Below the pieces are notes generated by a model, which was not told the origin of the DNA, did no database searches, and saw only the letters and a list, made by a program, of their open reading frames with translations. DNA of 64,000 nucleotides, from assembly GCA_965263245.1 (NCBI GenBank), contig CBDHHR010001146.1, positions 248,001 to 312,000 on the forward strand, written 5' to 3'. The position numbers and the translations under genes are program-made. Shown piece after piece: positions 33,258-44,324 of this stretch (its first letter is position 1; each line of letters starts with the position of its first letter). Source of the stretch: DT-68 sp965263245 (GTDB taxonomy: Bacteria; Bacillota_I; Bacilli_A; Mycoplasmatales; Metamycoplasmataceae).

Positions 33258-36200
33258 ATGAAATTATCAAAAACTAAAAAAATACTTTTATTAGGAGCAA
33301 CGTTAGGCATTTTGACAACCGCAGTTATTATTCCTGTTGTTTTGATTAATCGAAATGATAATCAAGAAGAAAAAAATAAAGAAGAGGTTTTAAAAGCAAT
33401 TAAAATACTTGAAGAAAAATCACTTTCTCAAAGACAAATTGAATTAAGTAGTGATGCAAAAGGTAAAATCATTGCTAATAACCAAGAAAAAATTATTAAG
33501 AAAATCAAATCATTAATTGGTATTGAAAATTTAAAAGGTGTTAAAGTAGAAATTTTAATGCAAAATGATCGAGAAATTTCTACTAGTTTTCAAGAAATTA
33601 AAGTTAAAATTTCAAAAGGAAATTATTCTCAAGAAGTTAAAAAAGAAAAAACTATATTTGTTAAAAGAAGCAAGACAAGTATTGAATTAGCTTTAATTGA
33701 GCTTAATGAAGTTAAAGATTCTTTAAAAGCTTTAAGAACAAAAATATTAAAGGTTTATACTAGCGAAGCTATTGATCAAAAAATTAGTACTAATAAGTTA
33801 GAAATTTTAAAAGCTATTCAAAAAATAAGTGGTTATTCAAAAATTGATTTTAAAGGTGTTAACATTAAAGTTAAAAACTCTGAAGATCTTTTACCTGCAA
33901 GTAATCAACAAGCAATTCCAATTACTCTTGTTCTTTCAAATTCTAAAGCTTCTACTGAAATAATTGATTTTAAAGCTAAGCAAATGTCTCCTTTAGAAAT
34001 TGCAAAGGTTGATCTTAAGTATGTTAAAACCAATTTAGAATCATTAGGTTTAAAAATAGTTCAAGTTAATACAACTAGTGCAATTGATCATAAAATTGTT
34101 ACAAACAAAGTTAAAATTTTAGAAGAAATTCAAAAATTAGATGGTTATTCAAACATTAATCTTAAAGGTGTTAGCATCGAAGTTAAAGATTCTCAAAATC
34201 TTTTACCCGCTAGTAATCAAGATCCGATTCCAATCATTCTTGTTCTTAGAAAAAACGGAATTTCAATTGAAATAAGTGACTTTAAAGCTAAATCATTATC
34301 TAGTCAAGAAATTTTAGATAATACTCAAGCAGTTAATTTAGTTAAATCAAATTTAGAATCTTTGACTCCACAAACAGTAGATGTTTACACTAGTGGAGCA
34401 ATTAATCAAAAAGTTACAACTAATAAAATCGAAATATTAAAAGCTATTAAAAAAATAAATGGTTATTCAGATATTGATCTTAAAGGTGCAACAATTGAAG
34501 TTAAAAACTCTGAAGATTTTTTACCTTCTAATGATCAAAGTCCAGTTGCAATTATTCTTGTTGTTTCAAAACCTGGTGTTTTTGTTGAAGTAAGTGGATT
34601 TAGTGCTAAGCAAATGTCTCTTTCACAAACTGCAAACATTGATCTTAATTTAGTTAAAAAAGACTTAGAATCTTTAAATCTAAAAACAATAGAAGTTGAT
34701 AGTAGTGAATCAAGTGATCAAAAAATTACCACTAATAAAAATAAAATTTTAGAAGAAATTACAAAATTAAACGGTTATTCAAGCATTAATCTTAGAAGTG
34801 TAAATGTTGAAGTTAAAAATTCTGAGACACTTTTACCTTCTAATGATCAAGATCCAGTTCCAATTACGCTTGTTTTATCAAAAGTCAATGCTTCACCAAA
34901 CAATGTTGAATTAATAGGTTTTAGAGGTAAACAAAAAAGTTATGTTATTAAAAATATTAAAGATAAAATAATTGACAAAGATATTTTAATTGCTCCAAAT
35001 GTTTCAACTTTAAATCAAAATGAAGTTCAATCAACAATTTTAGAACAACTTAAAATTGAAAATGATACTTTAACAAATGAAGATCTTGCAAAAATGACAA
35101 CTAATATTAACTCTTTAACTAAGGGAGTTAGAATTAAAGCACAATTAACAATTACTTTTAATTTAAAAAGTGAAGTAATAAATATTTATGTTGAAAAAAT
35201 TAATTTATTAAAAGGTTCAAACATTACTAATGGTCAAGGTGGAACATTTTTTGAAGATTCATTTAATAATCTTTGGGCAATGGGACAAGATTCACCTCTT
35301 CAAGTTTTTAGAAAAGGTAATAATCAATGAACTAACAATGTTGTTGATATTGGACTAACAAAAAATTCAAACATTACTAATGGTGAAAATGGAACAATTT
35401 TTCAAGATGATTTTGGTAATCTTTGGGCAATGAGTAAAGGTACACCACTTCAAGTTCTTAGAGTAAATGATGATGCAAACGGTTATGATGAAATTACAGG
35501 TTGAAAAAGTGCTACCAATAGTGGATTAACAAATGGTTCAAACATTACTGATGGTAATGGTGGAACAATTTTTCAAGATGAATTTAAAAACCTTTGAACA
35601 GTAGGTTATAACTCAAAACTTCAAGTTCTTAAAACAAATAATGTCAAAGATGGTTATGTAAATACAGGTTGAGTTAATGATAATTCAAATAATGGTGATG
35701 TGTTATTAAGAAATTCAAATATTATTACTAATAGTGCTGCAATTAAAATTTTTCAAGATGATTTTGGTAATCTTTGAACATTAGGATATAAAACAACTCT
35801 TCAAGTTCTTAGAGTAAATTCACAAAAAAATGGTTATGATGAAATTACAGGTTGAACAAGTGCTACCAATAGCGGATTATTAAATAATTCAAATATTGTT
35901 AAATCTGATGTTGTTCAACCAACAATTTTTCAAGATAAATTTAAAAATCTTTGATCAATGAGTAAAGATACACCACTTCAAGTTCTTAGAGTAAATGATG
36001 ACGGAAATGGTTATGATGAAATTACAGGTTGAACAAGTGCTACCAATAGCGGATTAACAAATGGCTCAAACATTACTAATGGTGAAGGTGGAGAAATTTT
36101 TCAAGACTCTTTTGGTAATCTTTGATCTGCTGGAAGCGGAACAAAACTCCAAGTTCTTAAAGTAAAATCAAATGGTTCATATGTAAATTCATGAACTAAT

Positions 36201-36512
36201 GATAATAATGAACAATTATTAAATGGATTTAATATTATTGGAAAATGATGAATAATTTTCCAAGATAAGTCTAAAAATCTTTGAGTATTTTTAAATAAAA
36301 ACTTTGGCATTACTAAAAATGACAAAAGGGTTTGAGTGTTAAAAAAAGAAAGTAATTCTTATACTAATTTATGAAATGAAAATGAAGAAGTACCTATTAT
36401 AGGAAGTTCAACCAATGATTTTTCTCATAGAATAAAATCTTTTATAGATTCAAACGGAAACATTTGGATAATGAGTAACAATATAGGTTTTTTTGTTATT
36501 CTTGAAAAATAA
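33258..36512 (+). CDS. Surface protein: A-B4-D modules plus eight blades, close paralogue
   Basis: 1084 residues, same domain order and nearly the same length as the preceding gene. The eight blades begin at 35253 (FEDSFNNLWAMG) and end at 36439 (FIDSNGNIWIMS), with a pitch of ~50-60 residues. The seventh blade has a hydrophobic variant (FQDKSKNLWVFL), as in the two sister proteins, which shows that blade order is conserved and not shuffled. TGG and TGA are mixed for Trp. Tandem duplication with the previous gene is evident. Confidence 0.75.
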
Positions 36513-36754
36513 GATAATTTATTGATAAAAATAATTTTTTACAATTTTGACATGTTAAGTCATTTTAAAGCAATAACTTATAATATTTTATTACACCTAT
36601 TTAGAAATGTTAAAATGAATAATATTAAAATCAAATTTATTTTTAATATCAATTTTATGTATTTATTTATTAACATAAATAATATTATTCTTATTTTTTT
36701 TAAAAACAAATTGAAACTTACCATTTTGTTTTTACAAATAATATTTTGACAATT
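36513..36754. other. AT-rich intergenic region without a recognised gene
   Basis: No conserved coding sequence is visible; a 75-codon open frame here is low-complexity (Ile/Asn/Phe/Lys) and unsupported. It contains an imperfect copy (36547-36562, TTGACATGTTAAGTCA) of the palindrome found in the operon promoter downstream. Confidence 0.5.
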
Positions 36755-36783
36755 TTGACATATTATGTCATTTTTGTTATAAT
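36755..36783 (+). promoter_or_regulatory. Consensus sigma-A promoter with overlapping palindrome
   Basis: TTGACA (36755-36760), 17-nt spacer, TATAAT (36778-36783): an exact match to the consensus, unusual here because most promoters in the window lack a -35. The palindrome TGACAT-ATT-ATGTCA (36756-36770) covers the -35 and spacer and is a likely operator. Confidence 0.7.
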
Positions 36784-36807
36784 GTTTATGAAAACAAGGA
36801 GAATATA

Positions 36808-38079
36808 ATGATCATAAAAGAAATAAAATTTAAAAATATGATAAGTAATGAAGAAGGAGTTGCATTTTCATTTTTTAGAAAATTTAAAGAAAATGATGAT
36901 GAAAGATTTTTTGATAAACCAATAAGTAAAAAAGATAGGTCAAATTCTAGTAAAGAAGGAATTATTAAAATTTTATCTTTAATGGGTAAAAATGCTTCAT
37001 ATAAAACAAGTTTATTAATATCAATTGATAAAATATTAAATTTTGTAGTTAATTTTAAAAAAAATGCAATGTTATTTTTTGAAAATACTATTAATATTGA
37101 TAAAGCAATAGAATGATATGAAAATAATAAAGGAATCAATCCTTTTGAAGATAATGTAAGCATTAACAATGTAGTAAAAGATTTTGTAAAACATAAAAAC
37201 AAGGAAAAAAAACCAGAACAATTAAAATTTGAATATTCTAAAGATTTTTATCATGAAAATGCTTTTAATAAAAATATTCCAATAGAAATAATGATAAATT
37301 TTTATAACAAAGAAAAAAATGAAGAAAATATCATAAATGTAAACTTAATGGTTAAGAAAAATAAATTAATTTTTTTCTCTACTTTAAATAACAATCAAAT
37401 TGATTTATTTAAGGATAAAATAATTGATAATTTTAAACATATTTTTGGTTCTTTTGAAACTTATAATATAAGTGGTATAAGAGGTTCTATATCAAGAAAA
37501 GGAAACATATTTTTAAAATCTGCTCTTGAATATTTATATTTTGAAAAATTTAATCAAAATAAGAATAAGTTAGTATCAATTTTAAAAATATTAGATCCTT
37601 CAATAGTAAGCTTAAAATCTAAAAGTTGAAATATTAAAAACAAAAAAAAGTTTATTATAAATTCAATAACTAGAGAATATAATGATATTAATGAAGATAT
37701 TTCTATAAATCAATTATCTACAGGAACACAAATTTTTATTACCTATTTATTTTACATTTTAAAATATGATTTTATAATAATTGATGAATTAGAACAATCA
37801 CTACATTTTAAATTAGTTGAACTATTAATAGATATTGCTAGAAAAAACAATAAACAAATTATTTTTAGTACCCATAACACAGTTGTTGTTCATCAACTAA
37901 TTAGAAAATATGAACTATATATTTTAGACATAAATTCAAAAAATTTATTAGAAGTTAAAAGAGGAGATAAACACTTTAGAGAAAGAGATAATATTATTTT
38001 AAAATCTTTAAATGACTTTATTTCAAACATAAGTGATTCAGAGATGAATGAACTAAAAATGAGTTTTTATAATGATTAA
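36808..38079 (+). CDS. AAA family ATPase (AAA_15/AAA_21, OLD/AriA/AbiL-like)
   Basis: 423 residues with TGA=Trp. The N-terminus (IKEIKFKNMIS) is typical of ABC/SMC-type ATPases of phage-defence systems. Walker A reads MGKNASYKTS, with Tyr where Gly normally precedes Lys. There is a signature-like LSTGTQ, Walker B DFIIIDELEQSLH, and STHN as the H-loop. Start by AAGGAG at 36797. Its last eight bases overlap the start of a TOPRIM-like gene. ATPase plus TOPRIM pairs are known in PARIS (AriA/AriB), AbiL/RloB and, fused, Gabija; similarity to any one of these is not established here. Confidence 0.75.
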
Positions 38080-38695
38080 TAACATAATAATCATTTATAT
38101 AGAAGGTGATGAAAATCGACAACCCAAAGGAGAAAAATATTTACTTGAATCACCATCAAGTAGAAATGTATGAGAAAAATATTTTGTAAAAATAGGTTTT
38201 AAAGAATTTTTATTTGTAAGAATACCTAAAAAATTTACAATTGAAAAAAATAAAAATAAATTTTATAAAATTTTAGATAAAAAAATATCTAAATTTTTAT
38301 CTACTAAAAACGAAAATAAAAAATTTTTGTATTTATTAATTACTGGTGATTATGATGAAAAATATAAAAATGAATTAATTGATAGAAAAAAAATAGCAAA
38401 CGAAATTAATGATAAATATTTTAATAATAAAAATATATGATCAAAAGTTTTACTTCCAAAAAATAGAAACAAAAATTTTAATTTAGAATTAATTATGTCA
38501 GAAATGGTAGGAGAAAAAGTTACTAAAAAAGAACTTAAAAAAAGAATAGATAATAAATACCCTACAATTGATGAATTAATGAAATATCCCAAAAAAACAA
38601 TGTCTATAAAAGATTTAATAGATAATTTATTAAATTCAAAACATCTTTTATTTAAAGAAATTTTAAATATAAAAAATAAACTTTTAAAATGTTAA
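38072..38695 (+). CDS. TOPRIM-like partner of the AAA ATPase (putative nuclease effector)
   Basis: 207 residues with two TGA=Trp. The N-terminal strand IIIIYIEGDEN gives a TOPRIM-type acidic Glu, and LYLLITGDYDE (about residue 95) gives a DxD pair, the two features of the TOPRIM metal site. A basic C-terminal half follows (NFNLELIMSEM, KRIDNKYPTIDEL). It is translationally coupled (ATGATTAA overlap) to the ATPase gene, which implies a complex or toxin/effector pairing. The TOPRIM call rests on motif pattern only; RloB- or DUF4435-type proteins are the nearest known analogues. Confidence 0.55.
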
Positions 38696-38800
38696 ATGAA
38701 TTAAAAAATAAATAATCTTAAAAATAAAAAAAGTTTATGATTAAGACATGAATAAAAAAACAATAAATAAAGATGATACATCAAAAAGAGAACATGTATT

Positions 38801-38808
38801 TTCTAACA
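38801..38808. repeat. Target-site duplication, left copy
   Basis: TTCTAACA, repeated at 40244-40251 on the other side of the element; 8 bp is normal for IS256 family insertions. Confidence 0.85.
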
Positions 38809-40243
38809 GGAAGTGTAGAAAATTTTGTGTAAACATATATTTTACTTTGTAAAATAGTTTACCAAAATGGCAAAATTATTATATATTAAAAAAAGACATT
38901 ATTAAAATACTTTTTGGTATGTTAATTTAGTCTTTTTTTGTTACTTAAATATTTAATTTAAATATAATGGATAACTGATTTAATATTATTCCTCAGTTTT
39001 TAATTGGTCTACTTCAATTCTTTGTTACTTGTTGAATTGATAAAAATATTGATTTATTTAATGATTTTTTGCTAGGAAAACTACCTTTATTTTTAGTGTA
39101 TTTTCTAATATTTCTATTTAAATTTTCAATTGAATTAGTAGTGTAAACTAACGTTCGAATTTCAACTGGATAATTAAAAAAAGTGGTTAATTCCTCAATG
39201 TTATCTTTTCAACTTTTAACAGCATAAGCATATTTTGAATTTCACTTTTTTTCAAAAATTTTAAGACTTTCTAATGATTGTTCTAAGTTTGGAGCTTTAT
39301 AAATTTTTTTCATATCATTGCAAAACTCTTTAAGATCTTTATAACTAACATGTTTAGCGCTATTTCTAATTTGATGAACAATACATTTTTGAATATCAGT
39401 TTCAGGAAATATTGCTTTAATTGATTTAGAAATTCCTGGTAAGTTATCTGTAGCAATAATTAAAATTCTTTCAACACCTCTAGACTTTAAATCATTAAAT
39501 ATTGTTAATCAATATTTTGAAGTTTCTGATTCTCCAATATAATAACCAAGAACTTCTTTCATACCATTCATATTTATAGCCATTACTATATAAACAGATA
39601 CTTCTTTTGAGTAACCTTCTTCTCTAGTTTTAAATCTAATTCCATCTATAAAAACCATTGAATAAGTTTTATTAAGTCTTCTTGTTTGATATTCTCGAAT
39701 ATCAAAAATTATTTTATCTGTTATTTTACTTATGTAAGAAGCGTCTAAACTAAATCCATAGATTTCTTGAAGTGTATTTGAAATATCTCTATTACTTAAA
39801 CCTTTTGAATACATAAAAATAACTTTCTTTTCAATTTGATTAATTGAAGTTTGATTTTTTTTAATTAATTTTGGTTCAAAAGTCCCATCTCTATCTCTTG
39901 GTATTTTAAGTAAAGTTTTTCCTGCAGTTGAAGATTTAACATTTTTTTTAGAATAGCCATTTCGATAATTTGCATTTGAACTTACTTTGTTTTTTTCATA
40001 ACCTAAATGTCCATCTAATTCAGCTTTTAAAGCTGTTTCAATTGGTTTAGCTATAGATTTAACAACATCATTAATCATTTCTTCCGCATTTTCCATTGAA
40101 ATATTATGTTTTTTCATTAAATCATAAAGTTCATCACCAAAATCTTTTTCTTTTTCTTTTTTCATAATAAAAACATCCTTTAAATAATTATCTCATTTTG
40201 AGATAGCCATTAAGGATGTTTACACAAAATTTTCTACACTCTC
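38809..40243. mobile_element. IS256-family insertion sequence (1435 bp)
   Basis: Bounded by 28-bp terminal inverted repeats (38809-38836 and 40216-40243) matching at all but two positions; core AGTGTAGAAAATTTTGTGTA. An 8-bp duplication flanks it. It carries one transposase on the minus strand and a T-rich hairpin just after the transposase stop. Near-perfect repeats and duplication imply a recent insertion. Confidence 0.95.
38945..40165 (-). CDS. IS256 family (Mutator-type) transposase
   Basis: 406 residues, full length for the family, intact when TGA is read as Trp. Motifs: the N-terminal SIAKPIETALKAELDGHLGY, RNGYSKK, LKIPRDRDGTFEP, first catalytic Asp in VFIDGIRFK, second in IIATDNLPG, and the Glu in TTNSIENLN. 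The start has AAAGGAT upstream and lies ~50 bp inside the right inverted repeat. The gene appears functional. Confidence 0.95.
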
Positions 40244-40251
40244 TTCTAACA
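40244..40251. repeat. Target-site duplication, right copy
   Basis: TTCTAACA, identical to the copy at 38801-38808. Confidence 0.85.
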
Positions 40252-42103
40252 TGCCGATTTGAAAATCTTTACTTAAAAATTCATTTCCAATGATTTTAAT
40301 TACACTTGTTTTTGGTATTTATACACTTGTGGATAGCATTTTAGCTGTTAATTTAGCAGCTGATTCATACAAAAATAACGCTACTGCTCAAATTATAGGA
40401 TTAAAAAATTATGTTCGGTTATCCATAACTGCTAGTAACCCAATTGTCTTTCTAATTTTTGCTATTTCATTATTTTTTACTACTGGTATTTCTACTAGAG
40501 TTGCAATTAATTTAGGACAAAAAAGAATAGAAAGAGCTAAAAATACAATTCGTACAGGTTTTCAAATTCAAATTATAGTTTGTGTTGTTTTAGTTTTAAC
40601 ATTATTATTTGTAGTTATTCCATGAATTGAGTCTCAATATCCAAGATCAAAATTTGGAACTGTTGTTGATGATGCATATAAATATGTTGTAATTATTATT
40701 GCTGCAATTCCTTTAATTTTTTTTAACCAAACAATGTCTTCTCTTTTTAGAGTAGATGTTAGATTAAACGAGATGATGGTTGCAACAATTGCTCCAATAT
40801 TTATAAACTTGTTTTTTGACTGAATATTAATGGGACCTGCCGGAATGGGGGTAGAAGGTGGAGCATGAGCAACGTTTATTTCACATTCAGCAACAAGTGT
40901 TTTATTCGTTGTTTTTGCCATGAAAAATAAAACACAATTAATTAAATTCAAAAACTTTTTTGGTAAATTTAAAATTATTTCTATTTTCGGGATTTTTCTT
41001 ATTGGAATTTCACCATTTTTAGGAAACTTTGCTCCCTCAATAATTCAAACAGCAAATTTTGCTGTTATTAAAAACGTTTCATCTCATGTTTTTAAAGAAA
41101 AACAAACAGAAGAAATTTCTCAAATTATTGAAAGTTATAAAATAGGAGCTTCACCAAATGAAGCTTTTAAGCTCATTAACGGAGCTTGGAGTGAATTAAC
41201 AGGACAAAAAATAATTGATTATGATAGCGTAAATACCAATGTAGTTAATGGATTATCGATGAATTTGTCACAATTAGCACCTGTTAAACCAATAGCAGAT
41301 GTTCCAGTAGAAGATTATTCAAATGTTATATGAAAAACTATAATTACTAAAAATTTAGTTGCAAGAACATCAGGTTCATTCATGTCAATTGCAACATCAG
41401 GAGCATTTCCTATTTTTGCATTATTTTTCTTTATAATTTTTGGTTTTATGCACGGTGGAATACCACTTGTTTCTTATAACTATGGAGCAAAAAATTTTGA
41501 TAAAGTTAAGCAAGCATTTAAATATTCATTGTTATATAGTTTTATCCTTGGGGTAATTCTTTATGTAATTGGAGGTGTTGTGCTTTCAAATTTACTTCTT
41601 GATGTATTAGGTGTTTCTTCTAAATATAAACCTTATGCTAGAACAATTATTTTAATCCAAATGGTTTCATTGCCAGTTTTTTCAATAGGTATTTCCGGAA
41701 TTCTTATTCTTAATTCTATAGATAGAATAATTGCTTCAATTATTGCATCTGGATCTAGGGCATTGATTTTCTTTTTTCCAATTTTATATTTATTTGAATG
41801 AATTGCAATTTCTCAAATTAATCCGTGATGATTATTTTGGTGATCTTCACCATTAGTAAATTTCTTTTCATCAATGCTGATTCTTGGTATGACATTGTTT
41901 ACCATCAAGAAAATTCATGTTTCACACAAAACACTTGATGATAGAATTCAATTAGTATATGCAAAATTTGATAAAAAAACAAAAAAATAAACTAATGATT
42001 TTTTAATTTTTGAAAAATATTTTTACAAATAAAACTAAAAAAAATACTTTATTAAAAAAATCTTAAAGTCTTTTAAAAAAGCTTTTTAGGTCACTAAATA
42101 AGC

Positions 42104-42137
42104 TTTTTTTTTTTTTTGCAAGGAGACATTTTATAAT
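42104..42137 (+). promoter_or_regulatory. Poly-T promoter cassette 7 (T14)
   Basis: T tract 42104-42117 and TATAAT 42132-42137, spacer 14 nt. The preceding hairpin also serves as terminator of the MATE gene. Confidence 0.65.
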
Positions 42138-42156
42138 TAAAAATATAAAAAATATT

Positions 42157-42993
42157 ATGAAATGTTTAAAGACTAAAAAAATTATTTTAGGATTTAATGT
42201 AGGAACTTTAGTAACTATAGTTTTTACTCCAATTATATTTTTAAACAATTACCAAAATAACCATTATCAAAATTTTAGTCAAAAAAAGATAATTAAAAAA
42301 ATGTCTTATCAAACAAATTTAAAAAATGATTATTTGCAAGAATTTAATAAAGATAAACTTTATGATAAAAATACAAATTTAAAATCTTATATTGATCATA
42401 ATTATGATTCTAATTATTCACGATATTATCGACCAATAACTTATCGACCAATAACTTATCGACCAATAACTTATCGACCAATGCCAATACCAATAACAAC
42501 CTATAGTCGCTCATATTATTCAGGATCATATTATTCTGAACCATTTCCATTTTGGCTTCAACTAACTACTTATATACTAAGTGGATTTATAATTTTGGGT
42601 TGTTTATGAGAATTATTTAAATTTATTAGATATGAAGTTTTATACAAAAGAAAAACTAAATTGCAATTATTAATACTTTTATACACAAAAAATTATTTGG
42701 AAAGTTTAGAATCAAAAGAGGTAGAAGTTTATATTCCGAGTGATAATAAAACAATTACTCACAATAAAGTCATAATTAAAAATGCTATAAAGAATTTAAT
42801 CGATTATGATTCAATGAAAAATGATATTGATGAATTAAATTTAGAAATAAAAGACTCTAACGAAATTTTACCCTCAAATGATCAACCAGCAATTGATATT
42901 ACTCTAATTTTTTCAATAAATGATTCTTTTATTGAAATAGAAGGTTTTAGTGCTAAGCAAAGCAAGTTAAAACAATTAAAAATAAAACAATAA
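42157..42993 (+). CDS. Chimeric family member: anchor, RPITY repeats, second helix, one B module
   Basis: 278 residues. The N-terminus MKCLKTKKIILGF is a diverged version of the family anchor. Residues ~30-130 are Asn/Tyr/Lys-rich and include a tandem repeat of RPITY. A second hydrophobic segment (about 130-152, FWLQLTTYILSGFIILG) is followed by a single B module (YLESLESKEVEVYIPS, ITHNK, NEILPSND, GFSAKQ). With two helices the B module would sit on the cytoplasmic side, unlike in the other proteins. It looks like a hybrid or a decaying copy still open over its full length. Confidence 0.6.
42430..42484. repeat. 15-bp intragenic tandem repeat
   Basis: CGACCAATAACTTAT repeated three times at 42430-42474 plus a partial diverged fourth copy. 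In frame it encodes RPITY units, so unit gain or loss would change length without breaking the frame. Confidence 0.85.
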
Positions 42994-43007
42994 ACTTAAA
43001 ACAAAAA

Positions 43008-43037
43008 TGTAAAATATTTACAAAAATGTATTATAAT
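43008..43037 (+). promoter_or_regulatory. Promoter with palindrome for the second AAA ATPase
   Basis: TGTAAA-ATA-TTTACA (43008-43022) lies nine bases before TATAAT (43032-43037). It has the same geometry (6-bp arms, 3-nt centre, just upstream of -10) as the palindrome before the first AAA gene, with a different arm sequence. Confidence 0.55.
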
Positions 43038-43063
43038 CTTTTTATAAATTTAAGGAAATAAAA

Positions 43064-44305
43064 ATGATTAAATACATAAAAATGAAAAATATGATAAGCA
43101 ATAATAAAGAAATAGTAATTGATTTTACTTCAAAATATAACAAAAAACATAAAGATCATTTTTTTGATTATTCATTAAAAGATAAGCCAAGATCAGAATA
43201 TAAAAACGGAACATTAAAAACAAAAGCCATAATAGGTAAAAATGTTTCTTATAAATCAACAACGTTATGTGCAATTAGTAATATTTTAGACTTTATTACT
43301 AATTTTAAAAACAACATTAAAAGTCATGCTTTTGGAAATATTGAAACTCATAAAGCTTTTTCATGATACAAGTCTAAAACAGAAAAAGATCCTTTTGAAG
43401 AATCTTTTGAAAAAATACTGAAAGCATATTGAAAGTACATTAATAAAAATAAAAGCATTTATGATATGAAAGATCAATACATAAAAAATTTTTATGGTTC
43501 AAATTGTTTTAATAAAAAAGAAAGAATTTTTTTTGAAGTTCAATTTGATAAAAGTGATCTAAATTTTAAGGTTAGTATTAATTTAAAAAATAATAAAGTT
43601 ATTTACAATATAAAATTAAATGATCGAGATTTTAACATATTAAAATCAGAAAAATTAAAATGGTTTAAACATGATTTTTTACCCTCTTTTAAACTTTATA
43701 ATGAATACGAATATAAAAAAGATGTGTATGATAAAAGTGAATGGTTTTTGTATAGCTCATTTAGCTATCTTTATTATCAAAAGTTTAAGCAAAACCAAGA
43801 TGATTTACTAGTTTTATTACAAGTACTAGATGATACAATTGTTGATATTAAATTTGAAAAATTTAATAAACAAAAAGAAATTGAAATTTTAAAAATTACT
43901 AGAAAATATAACAACATTACAAAGGACATTGAAATCGATCAACTTTCAATAGGAACTAAAATGTTTTTAATTTATCTATACTTTATACTTAAAAATGATT
44001 TTATAATAATTGATGAATTTGAAAATTCCTTACATTTAAAATTAGTTGAACTATTGTTAGAAACAGGACGTATATATAACAAACAAATTATTTTCTCTAC
44101 ACATAGTCCATTTTTACTAAATCAACTTTTAGAAAAATTTGAAATTTCTATATTTGAAACTGAAAATAACTTTTTAGTTATAAATGATGCAAATAAACTT
44201 TTTAGAGAAAACGAAAGTCTTGTAAATAAATATGTGTTGGATCTTGTTTCAAACCCTCAAGATTCAGATTTAGATTTTTTAAGAATAAAATTATGAAAAA
44301 AATAA
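43064..44305 (+). CDS. AAA family ATPase, second copy, with decayed partner
   Basis: 413 residues, homologous to the 36808 ATPase across its length: IKMKNMIS start, Walker A IIGKNVSYKST with the same unusual Tyr, IDQLSIGTK signature region, Walker B DFIIIDEFENSLHLKLVELL, and STHS. Identity is highest around Walker B; the middle is diverged. TGA=Trp. A ribosome binding site (TTAAGGAA) precedes the ATG. The following ~200 bp hold remnants of a TOPRIM-like partner, so the ATPase may now act alone or be on the way to loss. Confidence 0.75.
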
Positions 44306-44324
44306 AATAATTATTAATAATATG

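Larger units (their letters stand above)
38748..41990 (+). pseudogene. MATE-family multidrug exporter gene interrupted by an IS256-type element
   Basis: The N-terminal 20 codons (38748-38808, MNKKTINKDDTSKREHVFSN) join perfectly in frame to 40252-41990 if the IS and one copy of the 8-bp duplication are removed; the rebuilt protein has 599 residues. The downstream part has multiple membrane helices (PMILITLVFGIYTLVDSILAVNLA; GFMHGGIPLVSYNYGA) typical of MATE cation/drug antiporters, plus an extra hydrophilic loop of ~90 residues in the middle. TGA=Trp throughout. An ATG at 40251, formed at the junction, or the one at 40290 could still allow a product lacking only the N-terminal tail. Confidence 0.85.

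Noticed and set aside
36547..36584. Second promoter upstream of the AAA operon (TTGACA with TATAAT)
   Set aside because: The spacing between the two boxes is 26 nt, too long for sigma-A, and no gene starts nearby.
36522..36749. 75-codon open frame before the AAA operon
   Set aside because: Low-complexity Ile/Asn/Phe/Lys translation, no ribosome binding site, and it runs into the operon promoter.
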